Below are positions 41,434-49,821 of a DNA stretch of 64,000 nucleotides, piece after piece. The position numbers and the translations under genes are program-made. This DNA is from Lonsdalea britannica. GTDB lineage: Bacteria; Pseudomonadota; Gammaproteobacteria; Enterobacterales; Enterobacteriaceae. The first letter of the stretch is position 1. The number at the start of each line of letters is the position of its first letter. The notes under the pieces were generated by a model. It had not been told where the DNA came from and did not search any database. It saw nothing but the letters and a program-made list of their open reading frames with translations. The stretch covers positions 124,001 to 188,000 of the forward strand of contig NZ_LUTN01000002.1 of the NCBI RefSeq assembly GCF_002111595.1. The letters run 5' to 3'.

Positions 41434-41732
41434 TCACATCTCCATGAAAAGAGTCGACAGGTTTTATCCATAAATGACACCTCGGAAGCTTCATCAACGG
41501 CGAGGGGAAATTATCAGCTGATTTTTGAGTGTGTTCTCCTGCGGAAGGAATTCGTCAGCATGCAGGCCCTGTTCTGTATGAAGACCTGTGTGTGCAAGTG
41601 ACTGAAAATCAGTAAAAGTCATTTGATACTAAAAGCAGCATCCGGCGAGCGTCAATAACAGTGAGTGACTCAAGGGGGGCTGTTTGAGTTTGCGAAGTGA
41701 AGTGACGGGTAGGCTGAGGGCTAAAAGAGCGT
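41434..41732. other. Intergenic region, no gene seen
   Basis: Upstream region of guaD. A frame of 85 codons reading rightward overlaps the guaD start and has no ribosome site. Nothing else recognised. Confidence 0.4.
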
Positions 41733-41765
41733 GTCAGGGGGAAGATATTCCCCCTGACCAGGTAG
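41733..41765 (-). terminator. Terminator-like hairpin after the ogr-like gene
   Basis: GTCAGGGGGAA / TTCCCCCTGAC, an 11-bp perfect inverted repeat with a four-base loop, 20 nt beyond the stop of the ogr-like gene on the minus strand. Followed leftward by a weak T-rich tail. Confidence 0.6.
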
Positions 41766-41778
41766 GGGGAAGGCGTGA

Positions 41779-41988
41779 TTAAGGCGGTGGCGGTGGGTTG
41801 TCAGCAGAGGCTTCTACGGGATCCACTTTGCCTGGCACCATAATTGAACGGGTGACGGCTTCCAGTGTGACAAAGGTGTGCCCGCAATTGACATTAGTAC
41901 ACTGATGGTAGCGCTCCTTGGCGCCATCCGACAGATATCGGCTGGAACGCGCATGGGCGGCATGGTGACATAAAGGGCAATGCATCAT
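41779..41988 (-). CDS. Ogr/Delta-like zinc finger protein, orphan phage late activator
   Basis: 69 residues, like phage P2 Ogr (72). A CPLC pair near the N-terminus and C-TNVNC-GH later form the four-cysteine zinc finger (MHCPLCHHAAHARSSRYLS, HQCTNVNCGHTFVTLE). Ogr/Delta proteins activate P2-type late promoters through the RNA polymerase alpha subunit. The Pro-rich tail (DNPPPPP) is unusual. AAGGAGA lies upstream of an ATGATG start. No late genes remain beside it, so it marks a decayed P2-like prophage. Confidence 0.85.
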   Translation of the reverse strand: MMHCPLCHHAAHARSSRYLSDGAKERYHQCTNVNCGHTFVTLEAVTRSIMVPGKVDPVEASADNPPPPP

Positions 41989-42422
41989 GGTGGTATCTCC
42001 TTAAACAGATTCATCTCTTCAACATAACCTTTATGGTGAAACCTTTTATTTGAATTTGCAAATATATTTCAATAATAAAATCACAAAAAAGCATTGAATT
42101 GCTGATCTTGTGCTCGCGATGTAAATTATATTATTTAAATTCAATGAGTTATTATTAATTATCGGGTGGGGTATGTGAAAAACGTGGCCTTTGTTATTCA
42201 CAATATGAGTTTTTGGTGGTTACTATAGATGATGTAAAAAAGAGCGGGTACCGGTTTCGTACTTTCATTGACGGGGCGCGTTGGCTATCATTCGCGCGCT
42301 CTGTCACGGAATCCGTCTGGACAGCAAATTTATTATGGTCGGACTGTTTTACTGTCGGAAATAATTGTTTACAGTGTAAGCCTTGGTTAACAGCCCCGCA
42401 GAAGAGTTATTGGAGAGTAAGC
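41989..42422. other. Divergent promoter region ogr-like / MFS transporter
   Basis: AT-rich upstream DNA. A rightward frame opens at 42213 in line with the transporter, but the first 70 codons have no homology, so I count them as leader. Confidence 0.45.
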
Positions 42423-43766
42423 GTGACAGGTTCCACCCCCTTAGACGTTCGTCAGCTCATCAACGAACGTCCCCTCAGCTCCTACCAAAAGCTGATTGTC
42501 ATCCTTTCATTCTGCATTATTGCATTGGACGGCATGGATATCGCCATCATGGGCTTTATCGGTCCTTCGCTCAAAGCCGCGTGGGGAATTGGCAATGCTG
42601 AGCTGGCGGTAGTCATCAGCGCGGCATTGGTGGGACTGGCTCTGGGGGCGATGATATCGGGCCCGCTTGCGGACTGGCGTGGGCGGAAGGTGGTTATCAT
42701 CAGTAGCGTATTCCTGTTCGGTTTATGGACGCTGCTGGCCGCGTTCTCGGAAAACGTGGAACATCTGATTATTTTCCGTTTTCTGACTGGGCTGGGGCTA
42801 GGCGCTGCCATGCCTAACGTAGGAACGCTGGTTGCGGAATACGCGCCGGAAAAGAAACGCTCGTTTATCATTACCATCGTCTTTTGCGGGTTTAGCGTCG
42901 GTGCGGCAGCAGGCGGATTTGCTGCTTCCTGGCTGATCCCGCAGTGGGGATGGCATACCGTTCTTATGATGGGCGGTATATTACCGCTGTTGCTGCTGCC
43001 ATTTTTGGTCGTCAAACTGCCCGAGTCTGTGAGGTTTTTGGTGACCAAGCGCGCGAACTCGGCGCGTATTCATCACATCGTCGACAAAATTGCGCCTGGC
43101 GTGAGCCATAGTGGCACTCAGTTCGCGATGCCCGCACAAGATAAAAAAGCAACGTTCGCTGTACGTTTGGTGCTGTCTAAAGAGTACCGTTTCGGTAGTT
43201 TCATGCTCTGGGGCGGCTATTTCTTCGGATTGTTTATGGTCTACTTGCTAGGCAGCTGGTTGCCTACCGTAATCAAAGAGGCTGGAATGACAGTCACTCA
43301 AGCAACGGTTATCACCGCCCTGTATCAGTCCGGTGGCGCTTTTGGCTCGCTATTTGCCGGTTGGCTAATGGATCGAATCAATCCTCACCTGGCGCTTGGC
43401 GTTATTTATGCGGCGGGCGGAGTGGCGACGGCGCTAATCGGACTGTCGGAATCCTATTTTGTTTTACTGGCCTTACTGGCTTCGATCAGCGGTTTCTGTC
43501 TTAACGGTGCGAATACCGGCATGAATGCGCTGTCCGCCCGTTTCTACCCGACGGCGGCGCGTGCGACAGGTTCAGGATGGATGCATGGCGTTGGGCGTAT
43601 GGGCGCGATCATGAGCGCGTTTGCTGGCGCGCAGGTGCTGGGCATGGAGTGGAGCTTCGGTATGATGTTTGCCGTTCTGGCGCTACCGGCTTTCCTGACG
43701 GCGTTGATGATTTTGGCGAAAGGGCAGCTTGGTCGTCGTCATCGCTCTGTCGCTTTCAGTTACTGA
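42423..43766 (+). CDS. MFS transporter, aromatic acid:H+ symporter family
   Basis: 447 residues, 12 predicted transmembrane helices. Family features are the DGMD motif in helix 1 (IIALDGMDIAIMGFIGPSL), the loop 2-3 motif GPLADWRGRKVV and the loop 8-9 motif AGWLMDRINPH, as in PcaK, BenK and MhpT. It likely imports a benzoate- or hydroxybenzoate-type acid; the substrate cannot be read from sequence. I use the GTG at 42423, which has GGAGAG five bases upstream; an open frame extends back to 42213 without homology. No catabolic genes adjoin. Confidence 0.88.
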   Translation: MTGSTPLDVRQLINERPLSSYQKLIVILSFCIIALDGMDIAIMGFIGPSLKAAWGIGNAELAVVISAALVGLALGAMISGPLADWRGRKVVIISSVFLFGLWTLLAAFSENVEHLIIFRFLTGLGLGAAMPNVGTLVAEYAPEKKRSFIITIVFCGFSVGAAAGGFAASWLIPQWGWHTVLMMGGILPLLLLPFLVVKLPESVRFLVTKRANSARIHHIVDKIAPGVSHSGTQFAMPAQDKKATFAVRLVLSKEYRFGSFMLWGGYFFGLFMVYLLGSWLPTVIKEAGMTVTQATVITALYQSGGAFGSLFAGWLMDRINPHLALGVIYAAGGVATALIGLSESYFVLLALLASISGFCLNGANTGMNALSARFYPTAARATGSGWMHGVGRMGAIMSAFAGAQVLGMEWSFGMMFAVLALPAFLTALMILAKGQLGRRHRSVAFSY

Positions 43767-43774
43767 ATGGCGAA

Positions 43775-43806
43775 AGGATTGCCCTGAGCAATAGGGCAAT
43801 CCTGTG
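43775..43806 (+). terminator. Terminator-like hairpin after the MFS gene
   Basis: AGGATTGCCCT / AGGGCAATCCT, an 11-bp stem with a seven-base loop between the convergent MFS gene and smrA. No long T run, so it may act in either direction. Confidence 0.6.
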
Positions 43807-43815
43807 TTCCTCCCC

Positions 43816-44382
43816 TTACCGGCTGCGTTTCGCATGCCTTTCCCAATTATCCTGACGCAACTGCGCTGATTTCTTCAACGCGACATAACAAGCACCATGA
43901 CCGCCATGCGCAGGCTGTGCGACGCAGAATGCCTGCACTGACTCGAATTGGGACAGCCAGCGGGCAAGATAGCTGCGAATGATATTAGCGTGGGACTCGT
44001 CATCGCGGCCTTTGCCGTGGATGATGAGTAGATTGCGCAGGTGGTCATGCTGCGCCTTCAGCATAAACTCGAATAGGCTGTCGCGGCACACCGCCACGGG
44101 CTTTCTCATCAGATTCAGACTGGCATCCAGCGAATATTTCCCCTGACGCAGTTTGTCCAGTACGCCTCGCTGAATCCCATCCTGGGTGTGCATCAAAGGT
44201 TGATCCAGCGCAAGGATGTCGATATAGCCGCTGATCAGAAAATTGGTCGGTTTGTTTTCTGCTGGAGCCTGTTTGGTTTTCAAGGCCGGTGATTTCTTAA
44301 GGTGTACCATCGTACTGCAAGAACGCAGTGGGGTGACATCGCCAACTGCGTGTCTGAACAAAGATTTTTCATCCGGTGTCAT
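43816..44382 (-). CDS. smrA: DNA endonuclease SmrA
   Basis: Small MutS-related (Smr) domain protein with DNA nicking activity in E. coli (YdaL). 188 residues, against 187. The Smr block LLIIHGKGRDDESHANIIRS and the ending CVAQPAHGGHGACYVALKK... NWERHAKRSR match E. coli closely. The frame opens at 44388; the second ATG (44382, MTPDEKSLF) is better spaced from GAGGT. The physiological role is not established; here it sits among prophage relics. Confidence 0.93.
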   Translation of the reverse strand: MTPDEKSLFRHAVGDVTPLRSCSTMVHLKKSPALKTKQAPAENKPTNFLISGYIDILALDQPLMHTQDGIQRGVLDKLRQGKYSLDASLNLMRKPVAVCRDSLFEFMLKAQHDHLRNLLIIHGKGRDDESHANIIRSYLARWLSQFESVQAFCVAQPAHGGHGACYVALKKSAQLRQDNWERHAKRSR

Positions 44383-45081
44383 TGCCATTACCTCGATGAT
44401 CTATGGAACACGATGACTATAACGGGAGCGGGAAAAAAGATCATCGGGTTACTTGAATGTGGAGTCTGAGTAATGCCGATAATGGAGATCGCAGAAGACA
44501 CGGTGATTAAGGCGTTCACGGTTATCCCTCGTTCCCTCAAAATAAGGTTGTGGCGAAATTGTCTTCGTTTTTAAATGTTCTGATTCAATATTATATTCTT
44601 AGCCACGGCTGAATGAACGTTTCCCGCGCAGGGATAACAATCATCATCTCGGTGTGATGTATAAAACTCAGTGAGGAAAAACGGTGTTTTTCCGTTCGAT
44701 CTCTTGGACTGGATGATTATTCTTTTCGGTAGGTCTAAAATAACGAAACTGGATTGCCGAGTCATCGATGCGTATTTTTCATTCTATTCATAATATTGTG
44801 CATTTCCCGGATTTATTCTATTACCACCAAAATACGGCTGATATAGCGTTAAGAACGCGATATCAAAAAATCATTCGAGAGGGCTAACGTCAGCGTTCTT
44901 TCAATGATCTGTCTCTGTGAGCGCGATGTGAGGCAACCTGATGCCGCTATAGCCATATAAACAGACATACCTTACACAAGGTCTGTGTAGGCGGATGCGG
45001 TGCGGGTGTGGCCACAGGATTTATCCTGTCTCACCGCTGTGAATGGGGATGAGAATAAAAAACAGGTAGTGGTAAAAATTC
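44383..45081. other. Long AT-rich stretch without a gene
   Basis: Roughly 700 bases. A 64-codon leftward frame (44571-44765) has no ribosome site. Small hairpins are visible: AAAAACG-GT-GTTTTT near 44677, AAGAACGC / GCGTTCTT near 44850 and 44893, and ACCTT-ACAC-AAGGT near 44969. None is followed by a clear terminator tail. An unknown RNA is possible but not supported. Confidence 0.4.
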
Positions 45082-45357
45082 ATGAATCATCACGATGATA
45101 TCCACTATTTTTACGAGGCGATTAACATAGGCGAGAATTATTCCTGAATGACATCGTCACCGCTTATGTGTCAAGCGTTGGTTATGCTACCCGGTGAAAT
45201 AACAATGATAATCTTCAGTGGCAAAATTCAAACGTGGGATATCAAACTCTACGGGTAAAGACGATAAATTCAAGTATGAATATCCACCAATTTATTGGCT
45301 TTCAGCCATCTTAAATAACCTTCGCAGTTATATCGAATCGACAAATAGACATGAGTA
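45082..45357 (+). pseudogene. Possible decayed gene, protein-like pieces in two frames
   Basis: Frame from ATG 45082 gives MNHHDDIHYFYEAINIGENY, then a TGA at 45145. The same frame continues from 45148 to KIQTWDIKLYG and stops at 45256. The neighbouring frame then carries GKDDKFKYEYPPIYWLSAIL, NNLRSYIESTNRHE to a TAA near 45355. These pieces read like one protein of about 90 residues with a stop and a frameshift. The style recalls polymorphic-toxin immunity proteins, but I cannot name a family. Confidence 0.27.
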
Positions 45358-45519
45358 AAAAATAGAACTAGTTTTAGGTAATGGCCTGAAGAAAATAGAT
45401 GCCGTTAACGCCGGTGTTTGCGATGGTGAATGTCAAAATAGCAGCAAGATAATGTTACAAACGAGATTTCAAGCTGACCTGAAACTGCTCAGTAACGATA
45501 GGATGCGCGAGGCGCGAGT

Positions 45520-45741
45520 CTAAACGGCATGGCGGTCAAACCAGGCTTTGAGCCATTGAGCGTCGCCGCATTCCCGCAGCGCCTGCTGAAAGCCTTCCGC
45601 GTCTACCGCACCATGAGCAAGATCGGCAATCAACGACATCGCTGTTTGCATCTCGTCAGGCCGGATTTGTGATATCAATGTCATATCTGCAATCAGCCTG
45701 ATTCTGGCCAGTGTCAATGCTTGGTTGTCGAGATGTTCCAC
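45520..45741 (-). CDS. Unknown 73-residue protein under a LexA box
   Basis: 73 residues, no membrane span or signal, predicted all-helical and acidic: MEHLDNQALTLARIRLIADM, DEMQTAMSLIADLAHGAVDA, ending WLKAWFDRHAV. The start is GTG at 45741 with AGGCGG six bases upstream. A near-consensus LexA box lies 21-40 nt upstream, so SOS induction is expected. I do not recognise a family. Phage 186 keeps a LexA-controlled antirepressor (Tum), and a CI-type repressor lies divergently 400 nt away, so a role in prophage induction or DNA-damage response is a reasonable guess. Confidence 0.6.
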   Translation of the reverse strand: MEHLDNQALTLARIRLIADMTLISQIRPDEMQTAMSLIADLAHGAVDAEGFQQALRECGDAQWLKAWFDRHAV

Positions 45742-45761
45742 AATAGTCCGCCTGTCTTCGT

Positions 45762-45781
45762 AACTGTATTTATATACAGTA
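45762..45781. promoter_or_regulatory. LexA (SOS) box
   Basis: AACTGTATTTATATACAGTA matches the LexA consensus TACTGTATATATATACAGTA at 18 of 20 positions, with intact CTG-N10-CAG. It lies just upstream of the 73-residue gene on the minus strand. Confidence 0.87.
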
Positions 45782-46150
45782 TTTTACAGAACGCGATATT
45801 CGTCAACCCATAACTGCCCGTGGTATTTTCGCGGCGAAATCCTAACCGTGGAATCAGGTGCTATGATCACAACTCATTGATTAAAAATGAGTCATTCGGT
45901 GAGTTAAGATCTTGAAGGGCAAAAATCCGGGTTTGCGGCCGGATGCGACGGTTTTTTGATTAGTAAGTAAGTTAACTGAGCATTTGCACTGGAAATTTGG
46001 GTAAAAGGCCTCATTATTTTCATGCTGGATAAGGGTAAAATTGTAATATCATCAGATGCCGCGTGATTTTTCTTCAATAATTAGAGCGGTGACGGTTTTT
46101 AGGGCGGTTAAGACACATAACGTATCTATTTCCATGCTCAAGAGGTGTTT
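45782..46150. other. Upstream region of the double-CI repressor
   Basis: Holds an inverted repeat ACTCATT / AATGAGT (about 45871-45891), a possible repressor operator, and a terminator-like ATCCGG / CCGGAT hairpin followed by GCGACGGTTTTTTG (45925-45958). No gene seen. Confidence 0.35.
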
Positions 46151-47011
46151 TTGAACAGAGAAAGTAATACCACAGCTACGGTTTCTGTGCTGGGGCGAAT
46201 CCTGTCAAGCTATGGGGTAAAAACACAAAAGGAATTGAGCGAAGTTACAGGAATTCCGGCAAATACCATCAGTAACTGGGTACAGCGAGACAGTATCCCC
46301 GGCAATATCATTCTGAAATGCGCGCTTGATAATGGCGTCGATGCAGGATGGTTGGTGACTGGCGAATTTATCGACGGGCCTGAGATGCTGCATCAAGACG
46401 CGAACCTCAAAGGCAAAGCGCTCTATGAGCAAATTTTGGCTTCAGGGGGGCGCGCCGTCTTGCGGAGAATGCTGGATGCTTACGGCTTCAGCACGCAAAA
46501 AGAGCTGGGCGAGTTATTGGATATCGCGCCTGGCACCATCAGCACCTGGATTCGCCGTGATTTTTTTCCCGGTGATGTGGTGGTGGCGTGTGCGCTGGAT
46601 ACCGGCGTGTCGCTGGAATGGTTGGCTATAGGTAAAGGCTCACCTCATCATCTCCATCATGAGACGAATGACACGGGCGATACCGTACTGGTGCCACGAA
46701 AGACGCTCAAAGCGGGTAAATTGCAGGCGGCCGGTGACTGGAAAGCGGATAGCGCATTCTTGCCTGAAGGCGTGAACACGCCTCTGTTGGTGGAAGGCAG
46801 CATGGCCTCATGGCTGGTTGATACCGGCGTAACCTGCCTCGGTAATGGCCGCTGGCTGCTGGATATCGATGGCAGAAACGATGTCTATGATGTTTCATTG
46901 TTGCCGGGTAAAAAGATCTCCGTCACTGGTAGTACGGCGCAATTCCAGTGTGGGGCAGAGGAAGTGTCTCCGGTAGGGTTAGTGGTTTTCACTATCACCC
47001 GCAATGCTTGA
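46151..47011 (+). CDS. CI-type phage repressor with two tandem DNA-binding domains
   Basis: About 286 residues. Two copies of the P2/186 CI N-terminal domain stand in tandem: copy 1 about 12-68 (VLGRILSSYGVKTQKELSEV, NTISNWVQRDSIPG, DAGWLVTGEF) and copy 2 about 100-158 (VLRRMLDAYGFSTQKELGEL, GTISTWIRRDFFPG, SLEWLAIGKG). A C-terminal domain (residues about 170-286; FLPEGVNTPLLVEGSMASWL, WLLDIDGRNDVYDVSLLPG) resembles the CI oligomerisation domain. The usual family has one DNA-binding domain. AGAGGT fits a TTG start at 46151; a GTG at 46145 is the alternative. A terminator follows. Confidence 0.82.
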   Translation: MNRESNTTATVSVLGRILSSYGVKTQKELSEVTGIPANTISNWVQRDSIPGNIILKCALDNGVDAGWLVTGEFIDGPEMLHQDANLKGKALYEQILASGGRAVLRRMLDAYGFSTQKELGELLDIAPGTISTWIRRDFFPGDVVVACALDTGVSLEWLAIGKGSPHHLHHETNDTGDTVLVPRKTLKAGKLQAAGDWKADSAFLPEGVNTPLLVEGSMASWLVDTGVTCLGNGRWLLDIDGRNDVYDVSLLPGKKISVTGSTAQFQCGAEEVSPVGLVVFTITRNA

Positions 47012-47013
47012 TG

Positions 47014-47040
47014 AGGCGAAGCGCCGATTGCTTCGCTTTT
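47014..47040 (+). terminator. Rho-independent terminator of the CI-type gene
   Basis: GCGAAGC / GCTTCGC stem with a seven-base loop and TTTT, 4 nt after the stop codon. Confidence 0.75.
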
Positions 47041-47205
47041 CCAACGTCCGTAAATGATTGATACCGTTTGCTGGAGCGTGAACCTGTAGGGTTAAGGGTA
47101 AGAACTGAACGAGAGTAGCAGAGGTCTTTACGATATCAGCATCGCCGTGTTCTTCGATTCCTACCGTCGTCTAGCCTCTGTTGCCGTAGAGGTCATGCCG
47201 AGTCA

Positions 47206-47397
47206 TTACCAATCCCGATATTCTCTGGCGGGGCGCCAGAATCCATCGATAAAGTCTTCGATGGGATAACATCCGCCATTTCGAATACGTTGCTCACCCA
47301 TGGTTTTCAGGCACTGCGCTTCTGTCTCATAAACGCCCGCAACCAGGTCTTCACAACTCCCGCCTACGTAGCAGACAAAAATCACCAATGCGAACAT
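47206..47397 (-). CDS. yebW: YebW family small protein
   Basis: 63 residues, equal in length to E. coli YebW. MFALVIFVCYVGGSCEDLV and GGCYPIEDFIDGFWRPAREY match it nearly residue for residue. There is a hydrophobic N-terminus and four cysteines; function unknown. In E. coli it lies between rsmF/yebV and pphA-sdsR, so here it marks the return to conserved backbone after the accessory block. yebV is absent. Confidence 0.88.
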   Translation of the reverse strand: MFALVIFVCYVGGSCEDLVAGVYETEAQCLKTMGEQRIRNGGCYPIEDFIDGFWRPAREYRDW

Positions 47398-47514
47398 GCG
47401 ATGCCTTCCTCTTAGGATGACTAAGGGCTGAATATTTAACAGGCTAACGCAGGAAGTGTAGTTGAAAATGTGGGAAAAAGGGGATGCCGGACCAGCATCC
47501 CAGACGTGGGGACG

Positions 47515-48969
47515 TTAGTCGCAGTAAGGCCCGGCGCTGGCGCCATCGCGGACCAACTCGCGCGGCAGCGTGTTTTTAAACCGACTACCGATGCGCTTAG
47601 CTATCCCTAATGGCGCGCTTCGCCAGATCAGTAGAGCTTCACTGACATCAGGCAATTCGGCCGGATACACATCTTTTCCCTGAAACCAGGCTTGCGCCTC
47701 TGCGGCACTCAGTTCGAATGTGGCCGATGAGTTCGTCTCTCCCAGCGCGACAATCGCCTCATGCTGCCAGCGGTAGCCTTTGGCAAACCGTTCGGCGAGT
47801 TTGATACCGACTCTGGAAAAACGGACCTTCCCAAGTAATGGCGTTAGCGCGCTAGGGAAAAGCCAGACTTCATCATCGCGTTGCCACAGTTGGAGCTGGT
47901 CTTCACTCCACTCAATTCCCTGCTGACGAGCTGCGGCTATCACCGGTTGCGCCACTTTACCGTGCAGTGGGGTAAACGGAAACTTACCCATTTTAAAGCC
48001 GGGATGCGGCAGGGGAGCAACGCTGGCGGTTTTTCTCATGCGTGCGACGAAGAACCCTTCGCTATCAAAAATCTGAGGGAAAACGTGCAGAAAACCCTCT
48101 TCCGTCGCAGCCTGGTGCGCCGTAGGGAACAGGTCATGTAAAGGCTCAATGGCACAAGCGTCCGGGAACTGCGCCATCATCCAGCGACAAACTTCTTGGT
48201 TTTCCTGATGGTTGAGCGTGCAGGTGGAGTAAATCAGCGTTCCTCCGGGCTTCAACGCATAGAAAGCACTCATGATCAGCTCGCGTTGGGTGGCGGCGAT
48301 GCTCGCAATACTGTCCAGCGACCAATGGCTCATCGCCGCGGGATCTTTTCTGACCACGCCTTCGCCGGAACAGGGCGCATCCAGCAGCACGGCGTCAAAG
48401 CTTTCCGGCAACGCGCTGCCAAAGACGCGCCCATCAAAATGCGTCAGCGCCGTATTACTGACGCCGCACCGGTGTAAATTGGCATGGAGTACTTTGACCC
48501 GGCTGGCGGCATATTCGTTAGCAACGATGCCGCCCTCGTTATTCATCAACGCCGCGATCTGCGTCGTTTTGGACCCCGGAGCCGCTGCCACATCCAACAC
48601 GCGCTGCGGTTTCTCGCCATCGAAGAACAGGGCGCTGACGGGTAGCATCGAACTGGCTTCCTGGATATAAAACAAACCGGCGAGGTGTTCGAGCGCATTG
48701 CCAAGCCGCGCCCCTTGCTCATCCACGTTCGACAGCCAAAATCCCGTTTCACACCAGGGAATGGGTTCCAGCGCCCACCCGTGAGCAGAGGCAAGTGTGC
48801 AGAAGTCCGCTACGCTAATCTTGAGGGTGTTGACGCGGATACTGCGACGCAGAGGCCGTTGGCAGGCCGCAATGAAATCATCCATGGAGAGATGGCTGGG
48901 CATGATGCGTTGCGTTGCATCGATAAATTCGGCTGAGAGCGTTGCTGGGATGTGTTTGGCCACTGGCAA
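47515..48969 (-). CDS. rsmF: 16S rRNA m5C1407 methyltransferase RsmF
   Basis: Methylates cytosine 1407 of 16S rRNA in the small subunit using SAM. 484 residues, against 479 in E. coli (YebU). The SAM motif [19 protein letters not shown] and the two cysteine motifs of m5C methyltransferases, [16 protein letters not shown] and [15 protein letters not shown], are present; C-terminal PUA-like domains follow. The N-terminal part ([29 protein letters not shown]) is conserved. Transcribed alone, leftward. Confidence 0.96.
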   Translation of the reverse strand: MPVAKHIPATLSAEFIDATQRIMPSHLSMDDFIAACQRPLRRSIRVNTLKISVADFCTLASAHGWALEPIPWCETGFWLSNVDEQGARLGNALEHLAGLFYIQEASSMLPVSALFFDGEKPQRVLDVAAAPGSKTTQIAALMNNEGGIVANEYAASRVKVLHANLHRCGVSNTALTHFDGRVFGSALPESFDAVLLDAPCSGEGVVRKDPAAMSHWSLDSIASIAATQRELIMSAFYALKPGGTLIYSTCTLNHQENQEVCRWMMAQFPDACAIEPLHDLFPTAHQAATEEGFLHVFPQIFDSEGFFVARMRKTASVAPLPHPGFKMGKFPFTPLHGKVAQPVIAAARQQGIEWSEDQLQLWQRDDEVWLFPSALTPLLGKVRFSRVGIKLAERFAKGYRWQHEAIVALGETNSSATFELSAAEAQAWFQGKDVYPAELPDVSEALLIWRSAPLGIAKRIGSRFKNTLPRELVRDGASAGPYCD

Positions 48970-49231
48970 TTTCCGTTAGGGCAAAATCAAAGCGCGGATT
49001 TTAGCATAAAGTGATGTCTCACAGGCTTGGGGACGGTGTTCGCCTGTTCAGGGCGGCTGAAATGCTGGCAGGCCATCAGTCGGGAAGTGAGACTGTCCCG
49101 AATTTTGCCGTAACAGCATTTGCTGATTTTATGCTGATGAAGAAATCTAGTAGCATCCTGGTCTGAATACTTATTTAATGGCGCGTTGGTGTAAAACACT
49201 GAGCAGTTTGAAAAGACAATCTTACCGTATG

Positions 49232-49726
49232 ATGAAAAAACAAGAATTTTACGAAGAGTTGGTGAGGGATTTATCGTCACTGATCGCGGGTGAAAACCGT
49301 TTTATTACTATACTGGCAAACAGCAGCGCCTTGCTGTTCGAACGTTTGGAACACGTTAACTGGGCTGGTTTCTACTTGCTCGATCAGGATACGCTGTTCC
49401 TTGGCCCGTTTCAGGGGCGTGTTGCTTGTGTTCGTATCCCTGCGGGAAAAGGCGTATGCGGTCGGGCGGTCACGGAGAAACAGGTACAGCGGGTGGGGGA
49501 TGTTCACGCTTTTCCCGGCCATATCGCCTGTGATGCGGCAAGCAATGCAGAAATCGTATTGCCGCTGGTGGTCAATGGACAACTGATCGGCGTGCTGGAT
49601 ATCGATAGCCCGGAATATCAGCGGTTTGATGCCGATGATGAAGCTGGGTTGAAGGCCGTTGTCTCAACGCTAAATGCTCAACTGGAAAACAGTGATGCAC
49701 TTAGTTTCATCAATTCTCTTAGTTGA
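49232..49726 (+). CDS. msrC: Free methionine-(R)-sulfoxide reductase MsrC
   Basis: GAF-fold enzyme that reduces free methionine-R-sulfoxide, protecting against oxidants; E. coli YebR/MsrC. About 164 residues. The three catalytic-region cysteines are present in GRVACVRIPAGKGVCGRAV and HIACDAASNAEIVLP. The frame opens at 49178; the start is one of two adjacent ATGs at 49229 and 49232, and the second matches the E. coli N-terminus (MKKQEFYEEL). Neither has a strong ribosome site. proQ follows 95 nt later. Confidence 0.93.
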   Translation: MKKQEFYEELVRDLSSLIAGENRFITILANSSALLFERLEHVNWAGFYLLDQDTLFLGPFQGRVACVRIPAGKGVCGRAVTEKQVQRVGDVHAFPGHIACDAASNAEIVLPLVVNGQLIGVLDIDSPEYQRFDADDEAGLKAVVSTLNAQLENSDALSFINSLS

Positions 49727-49821
49727 GACACGGATAACGTAGCAATTGCCGATGGCGTCATTATAATGACGCCTGTTCATGCCTGCGCCGGTTGGCGAAC
49801 CCGTTGTAATCAGGAAATTTC

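Noticed and set aside
44571-44765. 64-codon leftward frame
   Set aside because: No ribosome site and no protein-like conservation visible; surrounding DNA appears noncoding.
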